A stretch of 64,000 nucleotides of DNA from Planctomycetales bacterium (GTDB lineage: Bacteria > Planctomycetota > Planctomycetia > Isosphaerales > Isosphaeraceae), in NCBI GenBank assembly GCA_027449865.1, contig DAIDKV010000235.1, positions 42,643-106,642 on the forward strand. Reading direction: 5' to 3'. The position numbers and the translations under genes were made by a program. Below, piece by piece: positions 35,589 to 43,586 of this stretch; positions within the stretch are counted from its first letter, which is position 1, and each line of letters starts with the position of its first letter. The notes below the pieces were generated by a model, which made no database searches, had not been told where the DNA came from, and saw only the letters and a list, made by a program, of their open reading frames with translations.

Positions 35589-36116
35589 TCAGACGGACTC
35601 CGATCGATCTCTCGCGCCCGGAATGGTGGCGGCCTCGATGAGGGTGACGGCCTCGCAGGCGATCGCCTCGCCCCGGCCGATCGGGCCGACTCGCTCGCCG
35701 GTCTTGGCCTTGACGTTGACCTCGCCCTCGGCAACGCCGAGCAGCCGCGCGAGGTTCGCCCGGATGATCGGCTTGTGCGGTCCGAGCTTCGGCTCCTGGG
35801 CATGGACGATCACGTCGCAATTGACGACCCGCCAGCCCGCCTGGCCGATCCGGTCGACCACCTCGGCAAGCAACCGAGTGCTGTCGAGTCCCTTCCACTT
35901 CGGGTCGGTATCGGGGTAGTGCTCGCCGATGTCGCCCATCCCGGCGGCGCCGAGGAGAGCATCGGCGACCGCGTGGCAGACCACATCGGCGTCCGAATGC
36001 CCAACCAGCCCTCTCGGGTGCTCGATCCGGAGCCCGCCCAGAATCAGAGGGCGCCCTTCTTCCATCCGATGCGTGTCGTGGCCGATCCCGATCCGCAAGC
36101 GTCTCTCTCCCCGCAT
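35589..36116 (-). CDS. ispF: 2-C-methyl-D-erythritol 2,4-cyclodiphosphate synthase
   Basis: A 175-residue MEP-pathway enzyme that cyclises CDP-ME 2-phosphate. IGHDTHRM holds the metal ligands Asp14 and His16. GLVGHSDADVVCHAVADALLGAAGMGDIGEHYPDTDPKWKG and VNVKAKTGERVGPIGRGEAIACEAV are the diagnostic blocks. The trimeric enzyme is about 160 residues; the slight C-terminal extension is not conserved. It is first in the ispF-cysS-ruvC group, an arrangement in which ispF next to cysS is common in bacteria. The metal-binding residues are all present. Confidence 0.96.
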   Translation of the reverse strand: MRGERRLRIGIGHDTHRMEEGRPLILGGLRIEHPRGLVGHSDADVVCHAVADALLGAAGMGDIGEHYPDTDPKWKGLDSTRLLAEVVDRIGQAGWRVVNCDVIVHAQEPKLGPHKPIIRANLARLLGVAEGEVNVKAKTGERVGPIGRGEAIACEAVTLIEAATIPGARDRSESV

Positions 36117-36418
36117 CTCCGGGACGCGGGCGCGGCTCCCTCACCGACGCCCACCGCCTTGTTCCAAGGCTAGTCCTTAAGGTAGCGTCTTCCCGTCCAA
36201 CTGACCATCCCGCCGTTCCGCCCTCCCGCGGCCCCAACCCTCCCGCGTCTGAGGAATTCGGAGCTTCCCTTGCCCTCTCTGAAGGCGATTCGCCCACTTC
36301 CAGCCCGGCACACCGTTTGCGACTTCCGTTGCGGCGAGCCGCGGCGACTGATAACTTAGAAGTTCAGGAGAGCAGCGTCCCTGGTCGGACGCGCGCCATC
36401 CCCTCCGAGTGGCCGCCC

Positions 36419-37498
36419 ATGAGCGATCCTTTGACCTGGTCGCCGATCCCCCTCGGCCGATGGTTCGGCACGTCGGTCCGGGTCCATATCGTGCTGATCG
36501 TCTTCGTGGCCTGGTCACTCCTCGCTGCGCTCTTCTGGCCAGGGACCGAGGCGCCTCTAGCACATGTCCTGCATACGGCCGAATGGCTCAGCCTGTTGTT
36601 GCTGGCGCTGATGCTCCATGAGATGGGCCATGCCGCGACCGCCTCCTGGCTGGAATGTGATCAGGACGAGGTTCACCTCTGGCCAATGGGAAATCTGGTG
36701 GGACCGTCGTTCTCGATCCGGTCCGGCGAGCATTACTGGATCGCCCTGGTCGGCCCAATGACCAGTGCCTTCCTCTTCCTTGCCACAACGATCGGATTGC
36801 GAGTGCTGGCCGGGGCGCACGTTCCCTGGTCGCCCTTCGGCAACGGCAAGGCCGACTTCGGTGCTCCGATAATGGCTCAGGGCCTGGCACCTGCGGGTGG
36901 GGTCGTCTGGGCCATCGGCTGGTTCGCGTACTGGAACTGGGTTCTCCTGCTGGCGAACCTGATCCCTGCACTCCCGTTTGACTTCGGCCGGGCACTCCGA
37001 GCCTGGCAGGGAAGCCACTCGCCGATCGCCTCACGCGATAATCCAGCCGCCTTCTGGACAGCCCGGAGCTGTGTCCTGGTTCTGGGTGCCGTCGGGCTCC
37101 TCCGTCTGGTCATCAGCCTGGGTGGCGATGGATGGGTCTTGATCGGCCTGGCGCTGGTGGTCGAGTCCATGGTTCGGATCGAGGCCCGGATGCTTGAGGA
37201 AGGCGGCTACTTCGACGATGGCCTCTTCGGCTACGACTTTTCCGAAGGTTATACCAGCCTCGAAGCCGGCACGGCCGCCGCTGGTCCCCATCCGGAGAGT
37301 GCCCTGAAGCGATGGCGGCGGCGGCGGTCGGAACTCCGTCGCGAGCGCCGGATGGCACGCGAGGCCGCGGAAGAACGCCGGATGGACGAGATCTTGACGA
37401 AGCTCTACAACGAGGGTCGTTCGTCTCTCACCGACGAGGAAACGCGGTTCCTGGTCCGGGTCAGCGTCCGGCTCCGCAACCGGACCAAGCCGACGTGA
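36419..37498 (+). CDS. site-2 protease family (M50) membrane metalloprotease with C-terminal basic domain
   Basis: A 359-residue membrane protein. HEMGHA (67-72) in the second hydrophobic segment is the zinc site. A later NLIPALPFDFGRAL supplies the third ligand in the NPxPxxDGG-like position, with Phe in place of Gly. About five membrane segments are seen (VLIVFVAWSLLAALFW, LSLLLLALMLHE, WIALVGPMTSAFLFLA, WNWVLLLANLIPALPF, LVLGAVGLLRLVIS). The tail (about 285-359) is Arg-rich and ends RRMDEILTKLYNEGRSSLTDEETRFL, a motif also carried by many planctomycete rhomboids. Substrate unknown. The next gene overlaps its stop by four bases. Confidence 0.82.
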   Translation: MSDPLTWSPIPLGRWFGTSVRVHIVLIVFVAWSLLAALFWPGTEAPLAHVLHTAEWLSLLLLALMLHEMGHAATASWLECDQDEVHLWPMGNLVGPSFSIRSGEHYWIALVGPMTSAFLFLATTIGLRVLAGAHVPWSPFGNGKADFGAPIMAQGLAPAGGVVWAIGWFAYWNWVLLLANLIPALPFDFGRALRAWQGSHSPIASRDNPAAFWTARSCVLVLGAVGLLRLVISLGGDGWVLIGLALVVESMVRIEARMLEEGGYFDDGLFGYDFSEGYTSLEAGTAAAGPHPESALKRWRRRRSELRRERRMAREAAEERRMDEILTKLYNEGRSSLTDEETRFLVRVSVRLRNRTKPT

Positions 37499-38340
37499 GC
37501 AGGCTCCTTCAGGCGATGGTGCGGCGGCCGATCGCGCTCGACGCCGGCATGGGGACTCGCCTGATCGCCCTCGGTCTCGACCCGCGCCACGATGATCCCT
37601 CTCTGTGGAACCTCGATCGCCCCGCCGAGGTCGCGGGAGTCCACGCCCGCGACGTCCGAGCCGGCGCCGTGGCCCTTCTGACGAACACCTTCGGCGCGAA
37701 TCGGTCGTGGCTCTCCCGATTCGACCGCGTGAACGATCTTGAGAAGATCAACCAGAGGGCCGTGGAACTGGCGCGTGGCGCGGCCGGAGAATCGGGTTTT
37801 GTCCTCGGAGATATCGGCCCCACCGCCGCGGACAGGATTGGTGCGGCCCAGGAACAGGCTAAAATCCTGATGGAGGCTGGCGTCGATGGGCTGATCCTTG
37901 AGACGCTTCGACTGGAAACGGCACTGGCGGTGCTCCGGGAACTGACCTCCATCCCTGGTCGGCCGCCCTTGATCGCCAGCCTTTGGGCCTGGCCCGAGCC
38001 GATCGAGGACGCCGCCCGTCGACTGGTCGATGCCGGCGCCGATGTGATTGGATCGAACTGCCGCCCCGTCTTGCTTGAAATGCTGGAAGCAACCCGACGA
38101 CTCGCATCCGCTGTTCCCGTTCCGCTGCTCTTCAAGCCGGGAATCGCCCCGGAAGATCCGGAAGACACCGCGAGACAGTCCGCGTTCGCAACCGCGGTCC
38201 GCGAGTTGGTGGGGTACAATGTTCGTATCATCGGCGGGTGCTGCGGTACGACTGAATCACACGTCGAGGCGGTCGCCGGGGCGATCGCCGCCCTCGACTC
38301 GCCTCGGATCGACTCGACCCGTCAAGGACCCGCGACGTGA
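37495..38340 (+). CDS. homocysteine S-methyltransferase-family protein
   Basis: A 281-residue protein of the betaine/homocysteine methyltransferase fold. LDAGMGTRLIALGL at the N-terminus matches MetH/BHMT domain 1. The three zinc Cys are present: Cys189 (GSNCRP) and Cys249/Cys250 (GGCCGTT). ALLTNTFGANRSWL and GDIGPTA fit as well. It methylates homocysteine or a related thiol; the methyl donor cannot be told from sequence. The GTG start overlaps the previous stop as GTGA; an ATG at 37516 is the alternative. It is coupled to the YkgJ gene downstream. Confidence 0.83.
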   Translation: MSRLLQAMVRRPIALDAGMGTRLIALGLDPRHDDPSLWNLDRPAEVAGVHARDVRAGAVALLTNTFGANRSWLSRFDRVNDLEKINQRAVELARGAAGESGFVLGDIGPTAADRIGAAQEQAKILMEAGVDGLILETLRLETALAVLRELTSIPGRPPLIASLWAWPEPIEDAARRLVDAGADVIGSNCRPVLLEMLEATRRLASAVPVPLLFKPGIAPEDPEDTARQSAFATAVRELVGYNVRIIGGCCGTTESHVEAVAGAIAALDSPRIDSTRQGPAT

Positions 38341-38810
38341 CCACGGCCCGAAAGCCCCGCGAACCGAAGCCGACCCGAGCCCAGTTGAAGCCGGGTGAAT
38401 GTCTTTGCGATCATTGTACCGGGAAGTGCTGCCGGTACTTCTCGCTTCCGATCGAGACTCCCACGACCTGGGATGACTACGACGCGATTCGATGGTATCT
38501 CGCCCACGACAAGGTCATGATCTACGTCGAAAAGGCGACCTGGTATCTGCTCGTGATGACTCGGTGCCATTTTCTAAGGCCCGATCATCGCTGTGGGATT
38601 TACTTCAACCGGCCGAAAATCTGTCGAGAGTACAAGACCACCAACTGCGAGTACGATTCGGACTGGTCTTTCGAGCGGGTCTTCGAGACACCGGAACAGC
38701 TCTGGGAATATGCCGAGGCGGTCCTGCCGCCGCGTCGACGGCCGAGGATGCGCGGTCCTCGACTGCCCATCGTGACGATCGACGGCCGGAATCCGAGGCC
38801 GGAGCATTGA
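38337..38810 (+). CDS. YkgJ-family cysteine-cluster protein
   Basis: A 157-residue protein with the CxxCxGxCC layout of YkgJ (UPF0153): CLCDHCTGKCCRYFSLPI near residues 22-39. RCHFLRPDHRCGIYFNRPKICREYKTTNC supplies four further Cys. The eight-Cys pattern is thought to bind an Fe-S cluster or zinc. The C-terminal 45 residues are basic and Pro-rich. GTG start, overlapping the methyltransferase stop by four bases. Family function is unknown, and the coupling to a thiol methyltransferase gene is suggestive only. Confidence 0.85.
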   Translation: MTTARKPREPKPTRAQLKPGECLCDHCTGKCCRYFSLPIETPTTWDDYDAIRWYLAHDKVMIYVEKATWYLLVMTRCHFLRPDHRCGIYFNRPKICREYKTTNCEYDSDWSFERVFETPEQLWEYAEAVLPPRRRPRMRGPRLPIVTIDGRNPRPEH

Positions 38811-38882
38811 CCGCGCCGGCCGAATCCGGATGATGGGACATGCGAGAGGCAATCCGTCGGCCCAGGGTCCTATCCGGGAAGC

Positions 38883-39500
38883 ATGACGATGGCGCGGCGT
38901 TCCAACCATTATGAGGCGGCTTTTGAAGGATTCGTCCGATCGCTGCGCGTCCCCTGCGTGGCAATCGACGAGACACGCCGCGCCATTTTCGGCGAGAATG
39001 GCCTCAAAAACCCCGACTTCCTGCTCTATCCTGCCTTCGCTTCCAACCTGGTGGTCGAGGTGAAGGGGAAGAAGGGAAAGGATTCGCGTGGCCTCCGCGC
39101 CTGGGAGAACTGGGTCACGACCAACGACCTCGAGGCACTGGTACGCTGGCAGGCGATGTTCGGGCCCGGATTTCGCTCGGTGCTGGCCTTTGCCTACGCT
39201 GAGCCGATCGCCGCGTTTCCCCTACCAGGCGATAACGGAGCCTACGAATTCCGAGGGCGCGAGTATCGCTTCTGGGCGATCGAACTGGACGACTACGTGT
39301 CCCATCTGCGATCGCGAGGTCCCTCGTGGAAGGCCGTGGCCATGGCCCGGCGCGAGTTCCGCCGTCGGGTCCGGCCACTTCGAGAATGGCTTCCGATGAC
39401 CGGAGAATCCGACCGCCGTCCGCTGGCCCTCCGCGAGACCTCGAAACGACGATCTCGAAACTCGGCTCAGGTCCGACAGGGAACGCCGCCCACTTTCTAA
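38883..39500 (+). CDS. HYExAFE family protein (PD-(D/E)XK-like)
   Basis: A 205-residue protein named for the N-terminal HYEAAFEGFVRS (about residues 9-20), a motif of a family found mostly in planctomycetes. Downstream, NPDFLLYPAFASNLVVEVKGKKG has the Asp...Glu-x-Lys spacing of a PD-(D/E)XK nuclease core, so a nuclease role is plausible but unproven. FRGREYRFWAIELDDYVSHLR is also well formed. The last 50 residues are Arg-rich and low-complexity and may not be conserved. GGGAAGC precedes the double ATG. Function unknown. Confidence 0.85.
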   Translation: MTMARRSNHYEAAFEGFVRSLRVPCVAIDETRRAIFGENGLKNPDFLLYPAFASNLVVEVKGKKGKDSRGLRAWENWVTTNDLEALVRWQAMFGPGFRSVLAFAYAEPIAAFPLPGDNGAYEFRGREYRFWAIELDDYVSHLRSRGPSWKAVAMARREFRRRVRPLREWLPMTGESDRRPLALRETSKRRSRNSAQVRQGTPPTF

Positions 39501-39533
39501 CCCCAACGTGGAATCTCGACGGAGCCCGAAGAC

Positions 39534-39740
39534 ATGTCCGGTATCGCGAAGCGGATCGCCCCATTGATGTTGGCCCTCGGACTGCTCCTCGTCCCGGCCG
39601 CACAGCCCACGGTTCGGGCGCAGGAAGACGCCCCGGCGGCAGGCGGCGAGTCGAAGGGGGATCCCGTTCCCGGCTACCTGGGAGCTGGCCTGATCACCTT
39701 GCTGGTGCTCTTTATCATGGGGAAATCAGCCCGGCGCTGA
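39534..39740 (+). CDS. small exported membrane protein, 68 aa
   Basis: The product has an N-terminal signal-like segment (APLMLALGLLLVPAAQP, Ala-Gln-Ala type cleavage near residue 30), a short acidic Gly/Ala-rich linker and a C-terminal hydrophobic helix LGAGLITLLVLFIMG ending KSARR. This predicts a small periplasm-facing membrane protein. I recognise no family. It lies 33 bp after the HYExAFE gene and two bases before a possible GTG start of the aminotransferase gene. Confidence 0.6.
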   Translation: MSGIAKRIAPLMLALGLLLVPAAQPTVRAQEDAPAAGGESKGDPVPGYLGAGLITLLVLFIMGKSARR

Positions 39741-39778
39741 GGGTGGCCGACGGCGTGGGCCGAAACCGGAGGCGGGCC

Positions 39779-40933
39779 TTGGAGAGAACGGCGACGATCG
39801 ACTGGGAGGACATCCGGGAGGAGCAGTTCCCGGTCGCCCGACGGTGGGCCTACATGGACCACGCGGCGGTTTCGCCGCTGCCCCGTCGGGCAGGCGATGC
39901 CCTGCGCCACTGGGCTGAGGCTCAGGAGCGCGACGGCGTCGTGATCTGGCCTGAACACGGAAACCGAGTGGAGGAGATCCGAGGGACGGTCGCCGCGCTG
40001 CTCAATGCGCACCGAGACGAAATCGCCTTCGTCGCCAGCACGACTCACGGGATCGGACTGATTGCCGAGGGCTTCCCCTGGAAGCCCGGCGACACGGTCG
40101 TCACCGCGGCGGATGAGTATCCCTCGAATCTCTTCCCCTGGATGAACCTCGAGTCGCGCGGTGTCTCCGTGCGGTTGGTCCCCACCCGAGAAGGCCGGAT
40201 CTGGCCCGAGGACCTGGTCAAGGCCATCGATCGGACGACCCGACTCCTGGCCATCAGCCACGTCGAGTTTGCTACCGGCTTTCGGAACGACCTCGACATT
40301 CTGGTGGAACTCTGCCACGAACGCGAGGTCGCGCTGTTCGTGGACGCGATCCAGGGGCTCGGACCGCACCGGATTGATGTCCGTCGGACGCCGATCGACT
40401 TTCTGGCTGCCGATGGCCACAAGTGGCTCCTCGGCCCCGAGGGTGCCGGCCTGATGTATGTCCGCGGCGACTGGATCGACCGTCTCCGGCCGATCGGAGT
40501 CGGATGGCATAGTGTGGTCGGATCATACAACGCGCCGGTGCCCGAGTTCCGCCTCAAGCCGAACGCCCAGCGCTGGGAGGGCGGGTCTTGTAACATGCCC
40601 GGCCTGCTCGCCCTGGGCGCCAGCCTCGATCTTTTCTTCGAGTGGGGTCCCGACGCCGTCGCCGATCGGATCGCCGATCGCGCCGAGGCTGTCCGCGAGC
40701 GAGCCCTCGCGGCCGGATGGTCGATCCACGGCTCGGTCCGCCCCGAGGACCGTTCCGGGATCGTCGTGATCGAGAAGGAAGGGATTGACCCGGTCGTCGC
40801 GGCCCTCGAGCTCAAGCGAAGGGGCGTTGCCGTTGCCTGCCGGCGGGGACGGCTCCGGATCAGTCCGCACGTCTACAACAACGACGACGACCTTGCTCTC
40901 CTCGGATCGGTTCTGCTCTCCCTGGCCTCATGA
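39779..40933 (+). CDS. class V aminotransferase (cysteine desulfurase-like)
   Basis: A 384-residue PLP-dependent fold-type I enzyme. Landmarks are YMDHAAVSPLPRRAGDAL, FVASTTHGIGLIAEGF, ISHVEFATGFRNDL, the Asp in FVDAIQGLGPH that contacts PLP, and the PLP-Lys in AADGHKWLLGPEGAGLMYV. No Cys loop of the IscS/SufS type is evident, so a sulfur-transfer role is doubtful; kynureninase- or isopenicillin-epimerase-like activity is possible. The start is uncertain: TTG 39779 has GGAGG six bases upstream, while GTG at 39743 or 39755 lacks one. Its stop overlaps an alternative coaD start. Confidence 0.8.
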   Translation: MERTATIDWEDIREEQFPVARRWAYMDHAAVSPLPRRAGDALRHWAEAQERDGVVIWPEHGNRVEEIRGTVAALLNAHRDEIAFVASTTHGIGLIAEGFPWKPGDTVVTAADEYPSNLFPWMNLESRGVSVRLVPTREGRIWPEDLVKAIDRTTRLLAISHVEFATGFRNDLDILVELCHEREVALFVDAIQGLGPHRIDVRRTPIDFLAADGHKWLLGPEGAGLMYVRGDWIDRLRPIGVGWHSVVGSYNAPVPEFRLKPNAQRWEGGSCNMPGLLALGASLDLFFEWGPDAVADRIADRAEAVRERALAAGWSIHGSVRPEDRSGIVVIEKEGIDPVVAALELKRRGVAVACRRGRLRISPHVYNNDDDLALLGSVLLSLAS

Positions 40934-40974
40934 AGACGGCCCATCGAGGTTCCATTATTGGAAGGGAACAAAGG

Positions 40975-41517
40975 ATGCACGGCGATCCCTATCGCAAGGC
41001 TGTCTTCACGGGAACGTTCGACCCGATGACCCTGGGCCACCTCGACGTCATTCGGCGCGGTCGGCTCCTCTTCGAGCACCTGGTGGTCGGGATCGGGGTG
41101 AACCCGAACAAGCAGTCGCTCTTCAGCGTGGAAGAGCGGGTTGAGATGGCCCGGACCGTGACCGGGACCTTTGACAACGTCAGTGTGGAAGCATTCGAGG
41201 GGCTGACGGTTCATTACGTCCGCCAGATCGGGGCACGGGTGATCCTTCGAGGTCTCCGAACGCTTTCCGACATGGAATATGAGTTCGGGATGACGCTGAC
41301 CAACCACAAACTCGACCCGCGGATCGACACGGTCTTCCTGATGGCCGACGCGGAGTTCTCGCACGTCTCCAGCTCGCTGATCCGGCAGGTCGCGCGGTTT
41401 GGCGGGTCTGAGGCGCTGCAACGGTTTGTCCCCGAGGAACTGGTTGATCGAGTTTTGGCAAAGGCATCGGCCGCCGAGGGGCGGCTCACCGTCTCACCGG
41501 CCGGGGAGACGAAGTAA
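40975..41517 (+). CDS. coaD: phosphopantetheine adenylyltransferase
   Basis: A 180-residue nucleotidyltransferase making dephospho-CoA from 4'-phosphopantetheine and ATP. KAVFTGTFDPMTLGHLDVIRR carries the TxGH motif, VILRGLRTLSDMEYEFGMTLTNHKL is the substrate loop, and SHVSSSLIRQVARFGG corresponds to the ISSTxxR ATP site (SSSLIR). Length is typical of CoaD once the ATG at 40975 is used, with GGAAGGGA upstream; an ATG at 40930 overlaps the aminotransferase stop. It is the last gene of the plus-strand run and converges with the SUI1-like gene across 20 bp. Confidence 0.93.
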   Translation: MHGDPYRKAVFTGTFDPMTLGHLDVIRRGRLLFEHLVVGIGVNPNKQSLFSVEERVEMARTVTGTFDNVSVEAFEGLTVHYVRQIGARVILRGLRTLSDMEYEFGMTLTNHKLDPRIDTVFLMADAEFSHVSSSLIRQVARFGGSEALQRFVPEELVDRVLAKASAAEGRLTVSPAGETK

Positions 41518-41537
41518 CCGTCCCCAACGATCACCAT

Positions 41538-41897
41538 TCAACCGCGGCCCGCCCTGGTCCTGTAGCCAATCGCCTGGAGCGCCTTCTCGGCCGCCTGAAG
41601 GCGATCACCCTGAAGCTCGATGCGCCCGTCCTTCACCGTTCCACCGGCGCCACAGGCGTTCTTGAGACGGGTCCCGAGCTCATTCAAATCGTTGGCTTCC
41701 GAATCAAGTCCGGAGATCACCGTGACGAGCTTCCCCTTCGCCCGCCGCTCGGTCGTCAGCCGTGCGGTTTGCTCGGCCGGTGGAATTCGTTTCGGTTCCG
41801 AGACACGCGGCGGACACGAACATTCGGGCTCCGGCCGATCGCAACGGTCGCAGGTCGGGGGACGATCCCAGGGAGTTCCGGCGAACAGTCGAGACAC
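41538..41897 (-). CDS. translation initiation factor SUI1/eIF1-like protein (YciH family)
   Basis: A 119-residue protein. The C-terminal 65 residues are the SUI1 domain: KLVTVISGLDSEANDLNELGTRLKNACGAGGTVKDGRIELQGD. GGTVKDG...LQGD is the diagnostic motif, seen in archaeal aIF1 and bacterial YciH. The N-terminal third carries CDRCDRPEPECSCPP, a small Cys cluster that may bind zinc and is typical of planctomycete versions. It may influence start-site selection (inferred from family). Stop codons converge with coaD. Confidence 0.9.
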   Translation of the reverse strand: MSRLFAGTPWDRPPTCDRCDRPEPECSCPPRVSEPKRIPPAEQTARLTTERRAKGKLVTVISGLDSEANDLNELGTRLKNACGAGGTVKDGRIELQGDRLQAAEKALQAIGYRTRAGRG

Positions 41898-42037
41898 GCG
41901 AATGTCTCCGGATTGAGGATCGCAAGCGATCCGTGAACTCGTGCGAGAGGCTACCAGGAATCTTTCGAGAGCCGATTCGTCGAAAGGGCTGGCTCGCTCG
42001 TGGCGTTCGCCTCCTGTCGATCAAATCCTTTTCGACG

Positions 42038-43543
42038 TCACCTCGCTCCGAGCCGGGCGATCTCGCGGAGGTGGGGCAATTCCTCGAAGTCGTCGCGGGT
42101 GACGGCCTCGACGAATCGGCGGAGGGTCAATTCGAGGTGGTCGGCAATCTCGGGGAACTGGTCCACGACGTTGTGCTGGTCCCATCGATCCTCGGGCTTG
42201 CGAAACAGTTCGGGCGATCGGGGCTCGTCGGGGTCGGACTCCGCCGGGACGACCAGGTGCCAGATGTGCGTCCGAATCGCGAACTCGGCGACGTCCATCC
42301 CGAGGCAGGCGTAATCGCGCACCTTGGTCTGCTCGCCCCGGATCAGCGGGAGCAGGTCGTATCCGTGGAGGATCGGTTCGTCGAGCACCGGCGCAACGCC
42401 GAGTGCCGCGAGGACCGTCGGCAGCAGGTCGACCGTCTGAACGATCGCCTGATGCCGGATACCGCCGTGTCGGCCGCCGGGCATTCGGATGATCAGCGGC
42501 GTGTGGATCAGTTCCTCGTAGAGCCAGGGGCGGAACCGGCGGACGTACCCGTGCTCGCCGAGCGGCTCTCCCTGGTCGCTGGTGAAAATGATGAGCGTGT
42601 CGTCCATCCGACCGAGCCGGCCCATCGCCTCGAAGAGGACGCCGAGCCATCGGTCGACCATTGTCACCGTCCCGGCGTACGTCCGACGGAGCCGGAACAG
42701 CTCGGCCTCGCTCAGGACATCGCCGACCGCACCGCCCGGGACGTCGATCAGCGCGGCGACTTCCTCGATATCGATCTCGTCGTCGAGGTCACCGGATTCG
42801 TCCTCGACGAGATCGCCCTCCTCGCCGGCCTCAAACTCGTCTGGGTCGACGGTGACGTACTGGTCTCGGTATGGCTGGGGAGGGTCCCACGGACCATGAG
42901 GGCTGAAGAGGTCGAGCCAGAGCATAAAAGGCTCTTTCTGGGTACCTCTGCGCTCCAGCCAGTCGATCGCGGCGTTCACGGTCCGCGCGACGCCGGTGTT
43001 CTCCTCGTCCACGTCCCACTTCAGGACGGCCCGGTTGCGGAGATACTGCTCCCACCGCGTCTTCCAGAGCTCGTAATCGGGATCGTCGTCGGGCGGAAGC
43101 CTCAGGCCGGGGTCGTCGTCGATCGAGACGCCCCGGGCGCGGGGATCATCCTTCGGGACGAGCGGGTCATAGCCCTGTCCTCGAATCCAGATAACCTCAT
43201 CGAAACCCCGGCCATATCCGAGCCCGGTCTCTCGCAGGAGCGGGACATCGGAGATGAGCGCCGACCGGACGCCCCGGCTCCAGAGTAGGTCGGGCAGGAT
43301 CCGCTCGTCGGGCCGGAGCGGCGTCCAGCCGGCCTCGGGGTCGGGAAATCCGTATCGACCGGTCCACCAGCTCCGTCGGGTCGGGAGCGTGGTGAGGTTC
43401 TCGGGGAAGTGATGATCGAAGACGACCCCCTCCGTCGCCAGCCGGTCCAGGCTGGGGGTCTCGATCCAGGCATTTCCATAAGCACCCAGGAAGCCCAGGT
43501 GCAGACTGTTGCAGGCCACGACGATGACGTTCATGCCCCCCAT
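42038..43543 (-). CDS. sulfatase/alkaline-phosphatase superfamily protein with altered catalytic residues
   Basis: A 501-residue protein of the arylsulfatase fold: NVIVVACNSLHLGFLGAYGN at the N-terminus, PFMLWLDLFSPHGPWDPPQPY, TYAGTVTMVDRWLGVLFEAM, and FTSDQGEPLGEHG. Key positions differ from active sulfatases. The Cys/Ser of Cys-x-Pro-x-Arg is Thr52 (TLPTR, 52-56), the first metal Asp is Asn12 (ACNSL), and the usual DHG is DQG (about 318-320). There is no signal peptide, unlike most planctomycete sulfatases. It may be a pseudoenzyme or a Thr-nucleophile phosphodiesterase. Residues 235-265 are an acidic insertion. A second ATG is at 43534. Confidence 0.85.
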   Translation of the reverse strand: MGGMNVIVVACNSLHLGFLGAYGNAWIETPSLDRLATEGVVFDHHFPENLTTLPTRRSWWTGRYGFPDPEAGWTPLRPDERILPDLLWSRGVRSALISDVPLLRETGLGYGRGFDEVIWIRGQGYDPLVPKDDPRARGVSIDDDPGLRLPPDDDPDYELWKTRWEQYLRNRAVLKWDVDEENTGVARTVNAAIDWLERRGTQKEPFMLWLDLFSPHGPWDPPQPYRDQYVTVDPDEFEAGEEGDLVEDESGDLDDEIDIEEVAALIDVPGGAVGDVLSEAELFRLRRTYAGTVTMVDRWLGVLFEAMGRLGRMDDTLIIFTSDQGEPLGEHGYVRRFRPWLYEELIHTPLIIRMPGGRHGGIRHQAIVQTVDLLPTVLAALGVAPVLDEPILHGYDLLPLIRGEQTKVRDYACLGMDVAEFAIRTHIWHLVVPAESDPDEPRSPELFRKPEDRWDQHNVVDQFPEIADHLELTLRRFVEAVTRDDFEELPHLREIARLGAR

Positions 43544-43559
43544 TCTAGCAGAATGGGGG
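43537..43559 (-). promoter_or_regulatory. hairpin spanning the sulfatase-like start codon
   Basis: CCCCCATTCT and AGAATGGGGG form a perfect 10 bp stem with a 3-base loop. In the minus-strand mRNA the first start codon (43541-43543) and the G-rich stretch before the second ATG lie within the stem, so translation could be blocked until the hairpin is opened. It also sits just after the TPR gene's stop and may protect that mRNA end. Confidence 0.6.
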
Positions 43560-43586
43560 ACGGCGGACAGGTGGTGTCGCGGCCTT

